From Adiantum capillus-veneris (taxonomy: Eukaryota; Streptophyta; Polypodiopsida; Polypodiales; Pteridaceae): a stretch of DNA of 64,000 bases. The stretch covers positions 51,524,774 through 51,588,773 of the forward strand of contig CM043942.1 of assembly GCA_014529385.2 (NCBI GenBank), in the 5' to 3' direction. The notes beneath the pieces were generated by a model, which saw only the letters and a program-made list of their open reading frames with translations, made no database searches and had not been told where the DNA came from. The translations under genes were made by a program, and so were the position numbers. Positions 21,538-33,682 of the stretch are shown here, piece by piece; positions within the stretch are counted from its first letter, which is position 1; every line of letters starts with the position of its first letter.

Positions 21538-23109
21538 TTTCATAAAATCTAATATCTACCTATTCCAAAAAGACTTTCTCATAATGAGCTGATCATTTAA
21601 TATGGGAGAGATAAATGGAAACAAGAGGTAGAATATAGACATGTGCTTACAGATCTATCTCAACAAGGGGCCAATGGTAAAGGGGCTCAAATGAGAGATG
21701 GTATGTCAAAGAGAAAGGCTACCAATGGAGCTTAGAAGACCTTAGGGTTAGCTTCATTAAAGACCTCCAAAGGTTAGTGTTAAAAGTTCTTGACCTAAGT
21801 TAGGGTTGAGCTTGAGGTGGGAATCCAGCCCGAGCTCGAGATGCTTGTCTTGCTTGAGGTGCTTGATTAAGGTGCTTGAGGTACTTGAGGTGCTTGAGGT
21901 GCTTGACTGCTGCATGACTAAGGTGCTTGCACATGCTTGCTTGAGATGCTTGTGGGAACACCCCCTAGTCCAAGTGCTTAGTCATGCTTGGTGACTAAGG
22001 TGCTTGATCAAAGCAAGTCAAAAATATCCCTACAAGAGGGGGTCGAGCCCTTTCCTAGGGGGTAGAGAGAGAACACACTCACACACTCAAGGTGAGCCCA
22101 AGCCTAGAGATGCAGCAAGGACACATGTCAAGACCCTACCCATGTTACCTTCATGAGGTGCTTGAATCCTATTGGTCAGGCTTAAAAGGGGTCCAATGAT
22201 AAATTACCACATTTATTTAATTTCTTTTGCATTTATCAAGTCCTCTCTCTCAAAGTGGAAAGGGGGGACCATTGTCCCAAGACTACCCTTGTTGCTTGAT
22301 ATGCACTAAGGCTGTGATTGGCCAGGCTTGAGGAGGTCCAATAAAATGCCTAGGAGTGCTAAAAGAGGGGATTGACCAAGGAAGCATGGGCCTAGCTTGC
22401 AAGGTATACTAACCCACACACTCTCACATTCACTCTCATTATGTGGTTGGCAAGTGCAAGAGCTCCATCTCCTTCTCTAACCTCCTTGAGAAGAGTGAGC
22501 CTACACTTAACCTCTCTGGCTATGGAGTGAAATCCAACCAAGAGACATGCTTCAAATCTTGAGCTTGCCATCTTCTTCATCTTCATCATTACTAAGCTAT
22601 TATGCTATGCTAAAGAAGAGTGATGATAAGTAAGGGAATAGCTCTTTCTCGTATACTACTTCTTCTTCCTCTTCCCTATCCTCACTCCATGCTAGCTCTC
22701 TCCACCTTCGAGGTGTTTGAGGTCTTTGGGACTGAGGCTTGGTCCAGTTAATGCTTTCTTCAAATATTATGCTATGCTAGTGGTGCATGAAGCTTTCCAT
22801 CTTCATAGCATCACTTAGGTCAAAAAGAACACATAAGATTGTATTGTATCAAGTCTCCTTTAATGGGAGAATCTATAATACAAATGCTATTGGAGGGGGG
22901 ACCCGGCTCCACATAAATCCGGTCCTCAATTTTTGTAATGTTCTCTAATTCTCTCTCATGCAAAAGTATTGTTCATGTCTAGTTAATTAATTGTTATGTT
23001 TATGTTGCTACCATTAATGAAGTTCACCCATTATGCTCTCAAAGTAATTTCAGGAAACACTTTCTCTTAATTCCGCTACTCTACAAGTTATTAGGCCATT
23101 TCTATTACA
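21538..23109 (+). repeat. 5' LTR of gypsy-A
   Basis: 1572 bp, starting TTTCATAAAATC (the 3' LTR has TGTCATAAAATC, so the terminal TG has mutated) and ending TTTCTATTACA. It holds a short minisatellite of 9-10 bp CTTGAGGTG-type units at about 21826-21955. Confidence 0.92.
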
Positions 23110-23110
23110 T

Positions 23111-23123
23111 TGGTATCAGAGCA
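23111..23123 (+). other. Primer binding site of gypsy-A (initiator Met tRNA type)
   Basis: TGGTATCAGAGCA, 1 bp after the LTR. Confidence 0.9.
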
Positions 23124-23527
23124 TTTGGTTTCTCTTTTCTTGCTTAAGAAGAGATGTCCTTAAGTAGCCTATAAATGGTTGGTTTTGTTAATTATATTAG
23201 GGTAAGTGGGACTGGGATCTAGTAACGATTTTGTTGCAGCCCACTATGTGGGGTATGGTGCACACCTCGGGAGCTTTGGTCTTAATAATGGAGTCTCTTT
23301 AGACTTTCCTACGGCTTTACCATTATTGAGCCATAAGAAGTCTGAAAGGAGCTATCCCTCGGCAATGCTGCAATATTAGACCCACCTCACTACTCTCTAT
23401 AATTAACCGAATTCCAGTCGTGGGTATAGATACCTTAGGGCCGAAATTTTCAAAGGCTAAGAGGAGTAGCAACTGAAGTTTTGAATTGCCAAAAAGTACA
23501 TTAAACAAACATATAAGTTTAATTAAC

Positions 23528-24110
23528 ATGGCCGACCATAGTCAAGAGAGTAGAATGAACATTGATAGCTTTGATTTTGCACGTGAAGGTGCTAATGATG
23601 GTGCCCCCATGTTTGTTAACTACCTTGTTACTAGGTTGCAGCAAGCCATGGGTAACCCTACCTTGCAAGCCGAAGTTTTCAACAACTTCGTGCTTATGGG
23701 ATAACCCTTCCTCTTCAAATAGGAGAGAGAGCTTAGGAGGTCTCTTGAAGAGACTCCCAAAAGAAGACTCTCTCCCATTCCAGAGGAGGAATCCAAGGAA
23801 CGAGAAAGCACTGAATCCCTAAGTTCATATGAAGATTTGGCTCCAAGAAGACGGCGGTCTAGGCGATTGCCAACACCTCCCAAGAGGAAATCTTCAAACC
23901 ATAGTCCGCCGCCGTCTCCTTGCCACTCTGAACGAGAAGAGAGGAAACCAAGGAAGAAAAGGGCAAGGAAGAGGTCACCCTCTTCTCCTTCTTCTTCACC
24001 TTCCTCCTCTTTTGATGAAAGCTATGGCTATTCTCCTAGGGAATACAAGAGGGGAGGACATACCTACCGTTCTTGCCCAAAAAAAATGCTCGCGATGGGA
24101 CTCCTAGAGC
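23528..24110 (+). pseudogene. gypsy-A gag, internally deleted
   Basis: The start at 23528 gives [20 protein letters not shown] and [17 protein letters not shown] shift follows near 23690, then an Arg/Ser/Pro-rich stretch ([34 protein letters not shown]). After [13 protein letters not shown] the sequence jumps straight to TYRSCPKK, the end of the zinc knuckle. Compared with gypsy-B, about 780 bp are missing, covering the capsid and the first half of the knuckle. The junction lies at GGACAT, which occurs at both deletion ends in gypsy-B. Without capsid this Gag cannot assemble. Confidence 0.85.
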
Positions 24111-24528
24111 TTCCGCCATCGAAGCTCCAAAAGAGGATGTTCATTGCAAAGGAGCAGCTCTCTCCTATGCATGTGGAAGAATAAGAGAGCATGATGCCTT
24201 CATCTTGTTTGACCCTGGCTCTACTCACAACTTCATATCAACGGAGTTGTCCACCAAGTTGGGCATTCAAGCTTTCGAGATGGGAGATACTGTAATGACT
24301 GATGCAGCTTTCAAGGGACAACAAGCCTCCGTTACTCCCTTGATTGGGAAGTTGAGGCTTCATGTTCAAAGCTATGTCGACAAAGAAGACTTCTTCATCT
24401 CTCCTCTCCAACATGAGGATGCTATCCTAGGGGCACCATGGTTCGACCGCATGGCTGCCAACATAAAGTTTCCTGAAAGGAGAATTTACTTCACTTTACA
24501 GGGACAAGAATATGTATATAGATGCTAA
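24073..24528 (+). pseudogene. gypsy-A protease (retropepsin-like)
   Basis: 151-codon frame. ILFDPGSTHNFIS (about 24207-24245) is the D-x-G-S-T active-site box of Ty3 proteases, followed by KLGIQAFEM and [15 protein letters not shown], which matches the second conserved I-L-G-x-x-W segment. It ends prematurely at 24528. The box itself is intact, unlike gypsy-B, where the Gly codon is changed. Confidence 0.85.
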
Positions 24529-24659
24529 TGAGCCCGGTCGCACTATTCCACTTGTAAATCTTCCTGTTTTTGACAAATCAATGAAGAGCTCAGTTTCTGC
24601 GTACATGATTTTTGTCAAAGAGTCTCAAAAAGGTTCTAATGATTATCAAAAGTAGATGG

Positions 24660-25560
24660 TAGGAATCAAGAAGAGTTAGACTTGTCTAATTTTCTAAAAG
24701 GATTCCAAGATGTGTTCAATGATGATATCCCTATGGACTTACCTTCAAAACGAGGGGATGATGACCATCCCATTGAGCTTATCCCAGCAAGCTCACAGCC
24801 TAACAAACCTCCTTATTGAGTTTCTCAAGCTCAATAGGAGGAGATCATGAGGCAAGTACAATAATTGGTAGACAAAGGTATGGTGAGGCCTAGCTCCTCT
24901 CCCTTTTGTTCTCCGTTCTTTTAGTGCAAAAGAAAGATGGAACATACCGTATGTGTGTGGACTATCGTGCACTAAACCATATGACTATCAAAAATAGATT
25001 CCCCGTGCCTTGGGTAGAAGATCTGTTTGATAAGCTACAAGCCTCTACCTACTTCAGTAGGATTGACCTTAAAAGTGGCTATCATCAAATAAGGATAGTG
25101 GATGAAGATATCCTAAAGACCGCGTTTCGTACAACGTCGGTCTTTATGAATATCTAGTCATGCCTTTTGGCTTGACCAACGCACCAGCCATGTTCAATCG
25201 TCTAATGGAGAAGATCTTTAGACCTTACTGTAAATTAACTGGAGGTTTCTTCGATGATATTATCATCTACTCCAAGTCTTTGGAGGAACATAACAATGAT
25301 TTGTCAAGCGCTAAGGAAGAATAATCTTCTTCTCATCCAAAAGAAAAGAGAATTTTTCCTCTAAAAGATTCAATACTTAGGTCATATTATCTCTCAAGAT
25401 GGTATCCGAATGGATCTATCAAAGTTAGAGGTAATAAAAGCATGGCATAATCCAGGAATCTACATGACCTAAGAAGCTTTATAAGTATGTGTGCATACTA
25501 TAGACGCTTCATAGCAAAATTATCTCAAATAGCAGGACCATTGCTTAACAAAAAATAACG
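24660..25560 (+). pseudogene. gypsy-A reverse transcriptase, broken
   Basis: RT boxes: [20 protein letters not shown] (about 24917), [17 protein letters not shown] (about 24988), [16 protein letters not shown] (catalytic Asp, about 25051), [14 protein letters not shown] (about 25146) and [11 protein letters not shown] (catalytic DD, about 25249). Stops occur at about 24817 and 24835 (the latter within SQAQ*EEI) and at 25155. A shift falls at about 25130-25146, between RIDLKSGY and MPFGLTNAP, and more occur near 25480. The active-site residues remain. Confidence 0.88.
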
Positions 25561-25637
25561 TTAAGTATTCATAGACTGCTAAGGAGCAAAATGCTTTTGA
25601 CAAGCTCAAAGAGAAGCTTACCTCCCAACCAATCCTC

Positions 25638-26009
25638 ATGCTTCCGGATCTCTCAAAACCATTTATGGTCCAATGTGATTCTTGTGGTGATTGCCTTGGA
25701 CCAGTCTTGCTTCAAGAAGGGAACACCATAGCATATGAGAGCCGAAGGCTCAACACAAATGAACGTGTCCTACACATCTATGAGAAAGAGCTTTTAGCTG
25801 TTATTCATGCCCTAGACACGTGGAAGCACTATCTATTGGGGACTCCATTTATTCTACGAACCAACCATCAAAGTCTCAAGTACTTCATGACGCAGACCAA
25901 GCTTTCCGACAAACAAATGAGGTGGGCAAATTTTCTTTTGCAATTTAATTTTCATATTGCTCACATTGCTGGTAAGCACAATCAAGTGGCTGATGCACTT
26001 TCACGATGA
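25638..26009 (+). pseudogene. gypsy-A RNase H
   Basis: 124 codons open. MVQCDSCGDCLGPVLLQ (first acidic residue), then YEKELLAVIHALDTWKHYLL (Glu) and FILRTNHQSLKYFMTQTK. The last usually reads RTDHQSL; N replaces a catalytic D. The frame ends HIAGKHNQVADALSR, the standard end of the Ty3 RNase H. It stops at 26007-26009, just before the integrase frame at 26025. Confidence 0.85.
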
Positions 26010-26024
26010 CCAAAGGTTAATGCA

Positions 26025-27442
26025 GTGTCAATAGCTACTCACAATGATCTATCTTCTATGATAGATCAGTATGCTACTGACCCTGACTTTAAAGACGTAA
26101 TGTCAGCCCTTGCTTTGGGGAAGAAAGAGGAACCATTCACCTTGCAGGATGGTTATCTTCTCCATGGCAATAGGCTATGTATTACCCATTCCCTTCGTGA
26201 GAAAGTCATGTTTGAATCCCATGCTCCTCCTATGCGGGGATAGACGTATTCAACCTACTCTCCGAGGAGTAGAGACATACTTCTATTGGACTACCATGAA
26301 AGTGGACATACAAGAGTATGTTTCAAATGTGTAGTATGCCAAAAGACTAAGTATGATAGAGGGAAGTAACCTAGATTACTCCAGCCACCATTGACAATCC
26401 TAATTCACTTGGGAGAGTATATCCATGGATTTTATCTTTGGATTACCCAAGTCTATCCATGGGAATACGGAGATATGGACAATATTGACAGGTTTAGCAA
26501 GCAAGCACACTTTATTTATCAAAAAGACTATTAAGGACACAAATGGCTACTTCTTCATATCTCAGATTTTCAAACACCATGGATTGCAACATCATCGTGT
26601 CAAATAGAGATCATAGAATGTTGACTAGTAATTTCTGGAAGGGTCTCTTTGAAAGTTTAGGTACAAGATTGAATTTCTCTTCGGCCTATCACCCACAAAC
26701 GGATGGCCAAAGTGAGATAGCCAATCTTACAATACTTGATCTACTAAAGACTTATGTTATAGAAGTAGATCAATGCTCACAATGGGAAAGGTATTTACCT
26801 CTTGTAAAGTATGCATACAATAATAATGTACATACTTCTATAGGAAAAGCACCTTTTGAAATCATTGAGGGAAGATCTAAAAGTCCCTTGCTACTTAAGG
26901 TACATGGGAATATCTTCGCTGCTGATGAGTATAGCCGTGACCTACAAGAATCTTTTCAAAAGATTAAGGAGGCTATATCCATCTCTCAACAAAGGCAAAA
27001 AGTTGTTGCTGATAAGCACAGAAGGGCATTAACGTTCAAAGAAAACGATTGGGTCTTACTCAAGTTCCCCAAGGCTCGATTAAGGCAAACGAAGGGCAAA
27101 AATCCTACGGGCCATCAAAAGTATTATGCTAAACTAGAAAAAAGATTCTATGGCCCTTTTCAAATTTTGAAGCCAATCAACGAGATGGCTTACCAACTTA
27201 AATTGCCCAACCATTGGCTCATACACAATGCTTTTCATGTGAGTCTACTTAAGCCCTACAAAGGAGAGCCACCAAGTGAACCAATTATTGAAGACCCTCC
27301 CAAAGTAGAAGATCAAGAAGAGGTGCTACAACCCGAAGCTGTCCTTCGACATGAAGATAAGGTACTGCGACATGGTAAGATTATCCGTCGGTATCTTATT
27401 AAGTTCAAAACTATCCTTTTGAAGATGCTAAAATGGATCTAA
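26025..27442 (+). pseudogene. gypsy-A integrase with degraded chromodomain
   Basis: The N-terminal part (26025-26243) and the zinc-binding HHCC region (26240-26345) are frameshifted; the Cys pair is damaged (TTMKVDIQEYVSNV then stop). The core includes MDFIFGLPKSIHGNTEIW (first Asp, about 26425), a damaged second Asp box (SNRDHRMLTSNF, about 26600) and YHPQTDGQSEIANL (Glu, about 26690). The open frame 26543-27442 (299 aa) covers the core and C-terminus. It ends with VLRHGKIIRRYLIKFK, after which a shift breaks a chromodomain-like YLIKFKNYP segment. A C-terminal chromodomain assigns the element to the chromoviruses. Confidence 0.85.
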
Positions 27443-27763
27443 GGAGTACAACTTAAGGATAGTATGAACCTTATCACTGCTTACAATGCTACATTAGAGT
27501 AAGCAAATGTACAAATTTCTTTTTAATGACCAATATTTTTGTCTTATAAGAGTAGTTCTCTTTTTATTGTGCACAAATATAAGTAGTATGCATGCTTAGA
27601 ATCATGTTTGGTTGACAACGTCTCTCAAACACCAAGTAGAACTTGTCATTCTACTTTGGCATTATGATATGGACTAAAGAGCATACATGCTTGCGGAAGC
27701 TATGTCTCCCAAGCACCAAATGGATTAGTCATCCATCTTGGAATGATGTCATAGGGTAAAAAG

Positions 27764-28477
27764 TGTTAAGTATGGAGCCAGATTTACCCCTTGTAATTTT
27801 CTCTGGTAAAAGCGCACATTTGTAAGGCCCCCATTATGAGGAGAAGCCATCGTGCGTGAAGGAAAATCACTCACCGGAAATAAAAATCACTTGCCGGAAA
27901 CCAAAATTTTCACGGCCAAAAATCAGGGGCCGGAATATTATGGCCGGACGGCGACCGGAAAGCAGTCGGTTGGCCGTTGGCCGGTGGGTGGCCGGTGGTC
28001 GGAAGAAGTCAATGGCCGGTGACCGGTGGCCGAATTCAAAAGTGGATTTGTCTACACAAGGGCGGCCACACATAGGCAGATTGGAGGGTCCGATTTGGAC
28101 TTATTCACACAAGGGCGACTACACATGGCTGCCTCTCATAAGAGAGGACAACCCTTTTGGCCTATAAAAGGAGGCCATTTCTACACACATTTCATAGTGT
28201 GAAGTTGATGCAACAAGATGGGTGTAAGGTGGTGAGAGTGAAGCAATGCGGGAGCTCCAAAAGGGTATAATCTCTTTGTAAACTACTTCTTGTTTTGAAG
28301 TACTAAAGCCACTGAGTGGCTGCTTTTTCGTGGACGTAGCCCACATTGGGTGAACCACGTATATTGTGTGTACTCTCTCTCTCTCTCTCTACTCTATAAT
28401 CTCGTGTATGTAAATTTGTCTCTCTCCATTAAGTAATCTACTCAATTATCTATTTAGCTACGTCTTATTTCCTAACA
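27764..28477. mobile_element. Solo LTR (copia-type) inside gypsy-A
   Basis: 714 bp starting TGTTAAGTATGGAG and ending TTTCCTAACA, flanked by AAAAG at 27759-27763 and 28478-28482. Gypsy-B has the uninterrupted site (GGGTTAAAAAAAAGGGA in minus orientation at about 32965-32982), which proves insertion. TATAAAAG at 28161-28168 and GTGGACGTAGCCCACATTGG with AACCACGTAT near 28330-28360 are typical of Ty1/copia LTRs. The 27,900-28,035 part is a GC-rich cluster of GGCCGG words. No internal region remains. Confidence 0.9.
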
Positions 28478-28578
28478 AAAAGGGACCCTCTACCCGCTAA
28501 GTAACGTAGACTAATGACTAAGAATTTATCTCTTCTACCTCATAGTTGAGGACGATTATGATTTCAAGAGAGAGGAAA

Positions 28579-30135
28579 TGTCATAAAATCTAATATCTAC
28601 CTATTCCAAAAAGACTTTCTCATATTGAATTGATCATTTAATATGGGAGAGATAAATGGAAATAAGAGGTAGAATATAGACATGTGCTTACAGATCTATC
28701 TCAACAAGGGGCCAATGGTAAAGGGGCTTAAATGAGAGATGGTCTGTCAAAGAGTAAGGCTACCAATGGAGCTTAGAAGACCTTAGGGTTAGCTTCATTA
28801 AAGACCTCCAAAGGTTAGTGTTAAAAGTCTTTGACCTAAGTTAGGGCTGAGCTTGAGGTGGGAACCCAGCCCAAGCTTGAGATGCTTGTCCTGCTTGAGG
28901 TGCTTGATTAAGGTGCTTGAGGTGCTTGTCATTCTTGAGGTGCTTGATTAAGGTTCTTGAGGTGCTTGACCTGCTGCATCACTAAGGTGCTTGAGGTGCT
29001 TGGACATGCTTGCTTGAGATGCTTGCACCCCTAGTCCAAGTGCTTAGTCATGCTTGATGACTAAGGTGCTTGATCAAAGCAAGTCAAAAATATCCCTACA
29101 AGAGGGGGGGTGAGCCCTTTCCTAGGGGTAGAGAGAGAACACACACTCACACACTCAAGGTGAGCCCAAGCCTAGAGAGGCAGCAAGGACACATGTCAAG
29201 ACCCTACCCATGTTACCTTCATGAGGTGCTTGAATCCTATTGGCTAGGCTTAAAAGGGGTCCAATGATAAATTACCACATTTATTTAATTGCTTTTGCAT
29301 TTATCAAGTCCTCTCTCTCAAGTGGAAAGGGGGACACTTGTCCCAAGACTACCCTTGTTGCTTGATATGCACTAAGGCTGTGATTGGCCAGGGGGGTCGA
29401 CCAAGGAAGCATGGGCCTAGCTTGCACGGTATACTCACCCACACACTCTCACATTCACTCTCATTATGTGCTTGGCAAGTGCAAGAGCTCCATCTCCTTC
29501 TCTAAGCTCCTTGAGAAGTAGTGAGCCTACACTTAGCCTCTCTGGCTATGGGGTGCAAATCCAACCAAGAGACATGCTTCAAAGCTTGAGCTTGCCATCC
29601 TTTTCATCTTCATCATTACTAAGCTATTATGCTATGCTAAAGAAGAGTGATGATAAGTAAGGGAATATCTCTTTCTCGTATACTACTTCTTCTTCCTCTT
29701 CCCTATCCTCACTCCATGCTAGCTCTCTCCCCCTTCGAAGGTGTTTGAGGTCTTGGGACTGAGCCTTGGTCCAGTTAATGTATTCTTCAAAGATTATGCT
29801 ATGCTAGCGGTGCATGAAGCTTTCCATCTTCAACATCACTTAGGTAAAAAAGAACACAAAGATTGTATTGTACGAAGTCTCCTTTAATGGGAGAATCTAT
29901 AATACAAATGCCTATTGGGGAGGGGGGACCGGCTCCACATAAATCCGGTCCTCAATTGTTGTCATGTTCTCTAATTCACTCTCTTGCAAAATTATTGTTC
30001 ATGCCTAGTTAATTAACTATTATTTTTATGTTGCTACCATTAATGAAGTTCACCCATTATGCTCTCAAAGTAATTTCAGCAAATAATTTCTCTTAATTCC
30101 GCTACTCTACAAGTTATTAGGCCATTTCTATTACA
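28579..30135 (+). repeat. 3' LTR of gypsy-A
   Basis: 1557 bp, TGTCATAAAATC to TTTCTATTACA. Preceded by the purine tract AAGAGAGAGGAAA (28566-28578). The CTTGAGGTGCTTG minisatellite (28,850-29,080) is longer than in the 5' LTR. Confidence 0.92.
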
Positions 30136-30140
30136 ACATT

Positions 30141-31245
30141 TGTATGCTTTATCTTCACATGAAACATTGGATTCCTTGCCAACATGATAGCATTGTGACT
30201 ATCACAGTGTAATGTAGGCACCTCAACAAAAATTCCCAAGTCTTTCACTAGTCGAGCAAGCCATATAGCTTCCTTGCAAGCCTTTGATGCTGCAATATAC
30301 AGCTTTGATGGTTGACATGGATGTGCAACTCTCAAATGAGATCACCAAGAAACAGTACCACCAATAAAAATGAAGACGCAACCTAAAGTAGACCTCCTTT
30401 TGTCCATATCCCATGCATAATTAGTGTATCCAAGTACATGTGCTTATTTTCTTCCAAACCAAATGCACAATTCCTTTGTACGATTCAGATATCTCATGAC
30501 TCCTTTCACTACCCCCCAATGTTTCTTGCCAGGATTTGACATGTATTGGTTGACCACTCCCATTGCAAAAGCAATATCTAATCATGTACATATCATTGCA
30601 TAATTAAGCTACCAACTGCAAAGAGTATGGCACCTTTGCCATTTTAGCCTTTTCTACATCAAATTTGGGACTATCATTTAGGCATAGTTTCACATATGGA
30701 GGCAGTGGAGTATTCTATGCCTTCCCTCTCTCCATATTGAAATTTTTGAGTGGTTTTTCAATATAATTTGTTGAGATAAGTAAAGCAACTTCTTATATTT
30801 ATCTCGCACAATGTGCATGCCCAAAATATGACCCCAAATATTTCACGTCAAAGCTATCATTCAACTTTTATTTCAAGGAAGCTAACTCATTAATGTTATT
30901 TTCAACAAGTAACATGTCATCCACTTAAAGGATAAAAACCAACAAGCTACCATGCTTTGCTTAACTCGCTTAGTATAGAGGCAATGATCGATGTCACTTC
31001 TTCTATAACCTTGAGAGAGCATAAATGAATCAAACTTATGATACCATTCTCTTGGTGCGTGTTTAAGGCCATAAAGGCTCTTCTTGATCTTACAAACCAA
31101 GTGCTCTCTACCCTTCTCCAAAAACCTTTGTGGTTGCTGCATATATACGTCCTCATGAAGATCATCATGTAAGAATTTAGTCTTAATATCCATCTGGACA
31201 AGTTAAATGTCCCCTTTGGTAGCTAAGGCAAGAACACAATGCAAA
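30141..31245 (-). pseudogene. copia-2, RT and RNase H (segment 2 of 3)
   Basis: Minus strand from 31245: MDIKTKFLHDDLHEDVYMQQ, then VCKIKKSLYGLKHAPREWYH and DIDHCLYTKR. The YVDD region (about 30,920) is degraded. After decayed RT thumb sequence, RNase H reads KLYIAASKACKEAIWLARLV, then CDSHNAIMLARNPMFHVKIK and HTNV at 30,141. It joins segment 3 (21,532) when gypsy-A is removed and segment 1 (40,057) when gypsy-B is removed. Many stops and shifts. Confidence 0.88.
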
Positions 31246-31250
31246 GTGGT

Positions 31251-32868
31251 TGTAATGTAATTTGCCTATTCAATTTGAGAGTAGCGGAATTTAATGAGAG
31301 TACTTTCAAGAAATGATTTTGTGAGCATAGCGGGTTGACATAATTGAAGATAGCAACATAATCATAGCAATTAGTTAACTTGGCATAGACAATACTTTTG
31401 CAAGAGAGAGAATTTAGAGAACATGACAACAGTTGAGGACCGGATTTATGTGGAGCCGGTCCCCCCTCCAATAGGCATTTGTATTATGATTTCTCCCATA
31501 AAGAGAGACTTGTTACAATACATTCTTTGTGTTCCTTGTGACCTAGGTGAAGCAATGAAGATGGAAAGCTTCATGCATCACCATCATAGCATAACCTAAA
31601 CTTGAAGAAAGCTTTAACTATACCAAGCCTCAGTCCCAAGACCTCAAACACCTTCGAAGGTGGAGAGAGCTAGCAGGGAATGAGGGTAGGGAAGAGGAAG
31701 AAGAAACATTTCGTAGGAGAAAGAATTAGTTCCTCACTTATCATACTCTTGTTGCTAGCATACATAATAGCATAGTAATGAAGAAGAAGGAGATGGCAAG
31801 CTTAAGCATTGAAGCATGGCTCTTGGATGGATTTGCACTCCATAGCCAAGAGTGTTGGTGTAGGCTCTCAACCTCTACTTGCTTGGAGAAGGAGAGGGAG
31901 CTCTTGCACTTTGCATAGTACACAATGAGAGTGTTTGTGAGTGTGTGTGGGTGAGTATACCCCCTAAGCACCCCCTAGCTTGCTTGGGTCGACCCCCCGT
32001 TGTAGCTCATGCTTGAAGCTCATTGGACCCTCCAGGCCTAGCCAATCACAAGCAAAAGCCATTACAAGCAACAGGGATAGCCTTGGGACAAGTGTCCCCC
32101 TTTCCCCTTTGAGAGAGAGGACTTGATAAATTCAAAAACAATTAGATAATTCAAGTAATTTATCATTGGACCCCTTTGAAGCCTAGCCAATAGGCTTCAA
32201 GAAACACATGAAGGTAACATGGGTAGGGACCTGACATGTGTCCTTGCTGCCTCTTCAAGCTGGGGCTTCCCTTGTGAGTGTGAGTGTGTGTTCTCTCTCT
32301 AATCCCTAGGAAAAGGGCTCGCCCCCCTCTTGTAGGGATGCTTTTGACTTTAGGAGCTCAAGCACCTTAGTCATCAAGCATGACAAAGCACTTGGACTAG
32401 GGGGTATTCCCACAAGCATCTTAGGCAAGCATGTCAAGGCACCTCAAGCACCTTAATCAAGCGGCAAGTCAAGCACCTCAAGCATGGAGTAAGTCAAGCA
32501 CCTCAAGCACCTCAAGCAGGACAAACACCTCAAGCACGACAAGCACCCCAAGCAGGTCAAGCACCTCGAGCTTGGGCCGGGTTCCCACCTCAAGCTCAGC
32601 CCTAGCTTACCTAAGGTCAAAGGAATTTTACACACATTATTGGAGGTCTTCAATGAAGCTAACCCTAAGGTCTTATGCTCCATTGGTTAGCCTTGCTCTT
32701 GATAGACCATCTCCCATTTGGGCCCCTTTACTATTGGCCCCGTGTTGAGATAGATCTATAAGCACATATCTATATCTTAACACTTGTTCCTATTTATTCT
32801 CCCACATTAAGTGATCAATTTAATATGAGAAAATCATTTGGGTAGGTTAGATATTAGATTTTATGACA
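31251..32868 (-). repeat. 3' LTR of gypsy-B
   Basis: 1618 bp, on the plus strand TGTAATG...TTTTATGACA. It contains the CAAGCACCTCAAGCACC minisatellite at about 32,430-32,575. Confidence 0.93.
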
Positions 32869-33289
32869 TTACCTCTCTCTTGAAATCATAGTCGTCCTCG
32901 ACTATGAGGTAGAAGAGATAAAGCCTCAGTCATTAGTCAATCGTACTTAGAGGGTAGAGGATCCCTTTTTTTTAACCCTACGACATCTTTCCAAGATGGA
33001 TGACTAATCCATTTGGTGCTTGGGAGACATAGCTGCCGCAAGCATGTCTGCTCTTTAGTCCATTTCATTCTCCCAAAGTAGAGTGACAAATTCTACTTGG
33101 TGTTTGAAAGACGTCATCATCACAAACATGATTCTAATCATGCATACTAGTTAAATTTGTGCACAATTAAAAAGAGGACTAGTCATATAAGACAAAAACA
33201 TGAGTCATTTAAAAGACATTTGTACATTTGCTTACTCTAAGGAAGCATTGTAAGCATTGACAAGGTTCATACTATCCTTAAGTTGTACT

Positions 33290-33680
33290 CCTTGCATCCA
33301 TCTAGCATCTTCAAATGGATATTTTTGAACTTAATAAGATACCGTCGGATTATCTTACCATGTCGTAGTACCTTGTCTTCATGCCAAAGGACAGCTTCGG
33401 GTTGTAGCACCTCTTCTTGGTCTTCAACTTCGGGAGGGTCTTCAATAATTGGTTCAGTTGGTGGCTCTCCTTTATAGGCTTAAGTAGGCTTACATGAAAG
33501 GCGTTGTGTATAAGCCAATGGTTGGGCAACTTGAGTTGATAAGCCATCACATTGATGGGCTTCAAGATTTGGAAAGGACCACAGTATCTTTTTCCTAGTT
33601 TAGCATAATACTTTTGATGGCCGTAGGATTTTTGCCCGTCGTTTGCCTTAATCGAGCCTTAGGAAATTTGAGTAAGACCC
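33290..33680 (-). pseudogene. gypsy-B integrase C-terminus and chromodomain-like end
   Basis: On the minus strand PINVMAYQLKLPNHWLIHNA (33,560 downward) leads through a Glu/Pro-rich linker to KVLRHGKIIRRYLIKFKN. This is followed by an I-H/Y-P-F-E-D-A-R-W-M pattern across a 1-bp shift. The region corresponds to the chromodomain of chromoviruses, which is thought to direct integration. It is separated by a frameshift from the integrase core at 33,683. Confidence 0.75.
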
Positions 33681-33682
33681 AA

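Larger units (their letters stand above)
21538..30135 (+). mobile_element. Ty3/gypsy chromovirus (gypsy-A), inserted in copia-2
   Basis: LTRs 21538-23109 and 28579-30135, with primer binding site after the first and purine tract GATTTCAAGAGAGAGGAAA before the second. The order is gag, protease, RT, RNase H, integrase, chromodomain. Flanking 5-mers ACATA (21533-21537) and ACATT (30136-30140) are a target duplication with one later mutation. Removing the element restores the copia-2 RNase H frame (KHTNV then KYHF). The LTRs differ by many substitutions and an indel of about 50 bp near 22320-22370, so this copy is older than gypsy-B. Confidence 0.94.

Noticed and set aside
21806-21994. Leu/Cys-rich short ORFs in the LTRs (also 32,431-32,748 and 39,602-39,931)
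   Set aside because: They come from the 9-10-bp LTR minisatellite and occur in LTR positions only.
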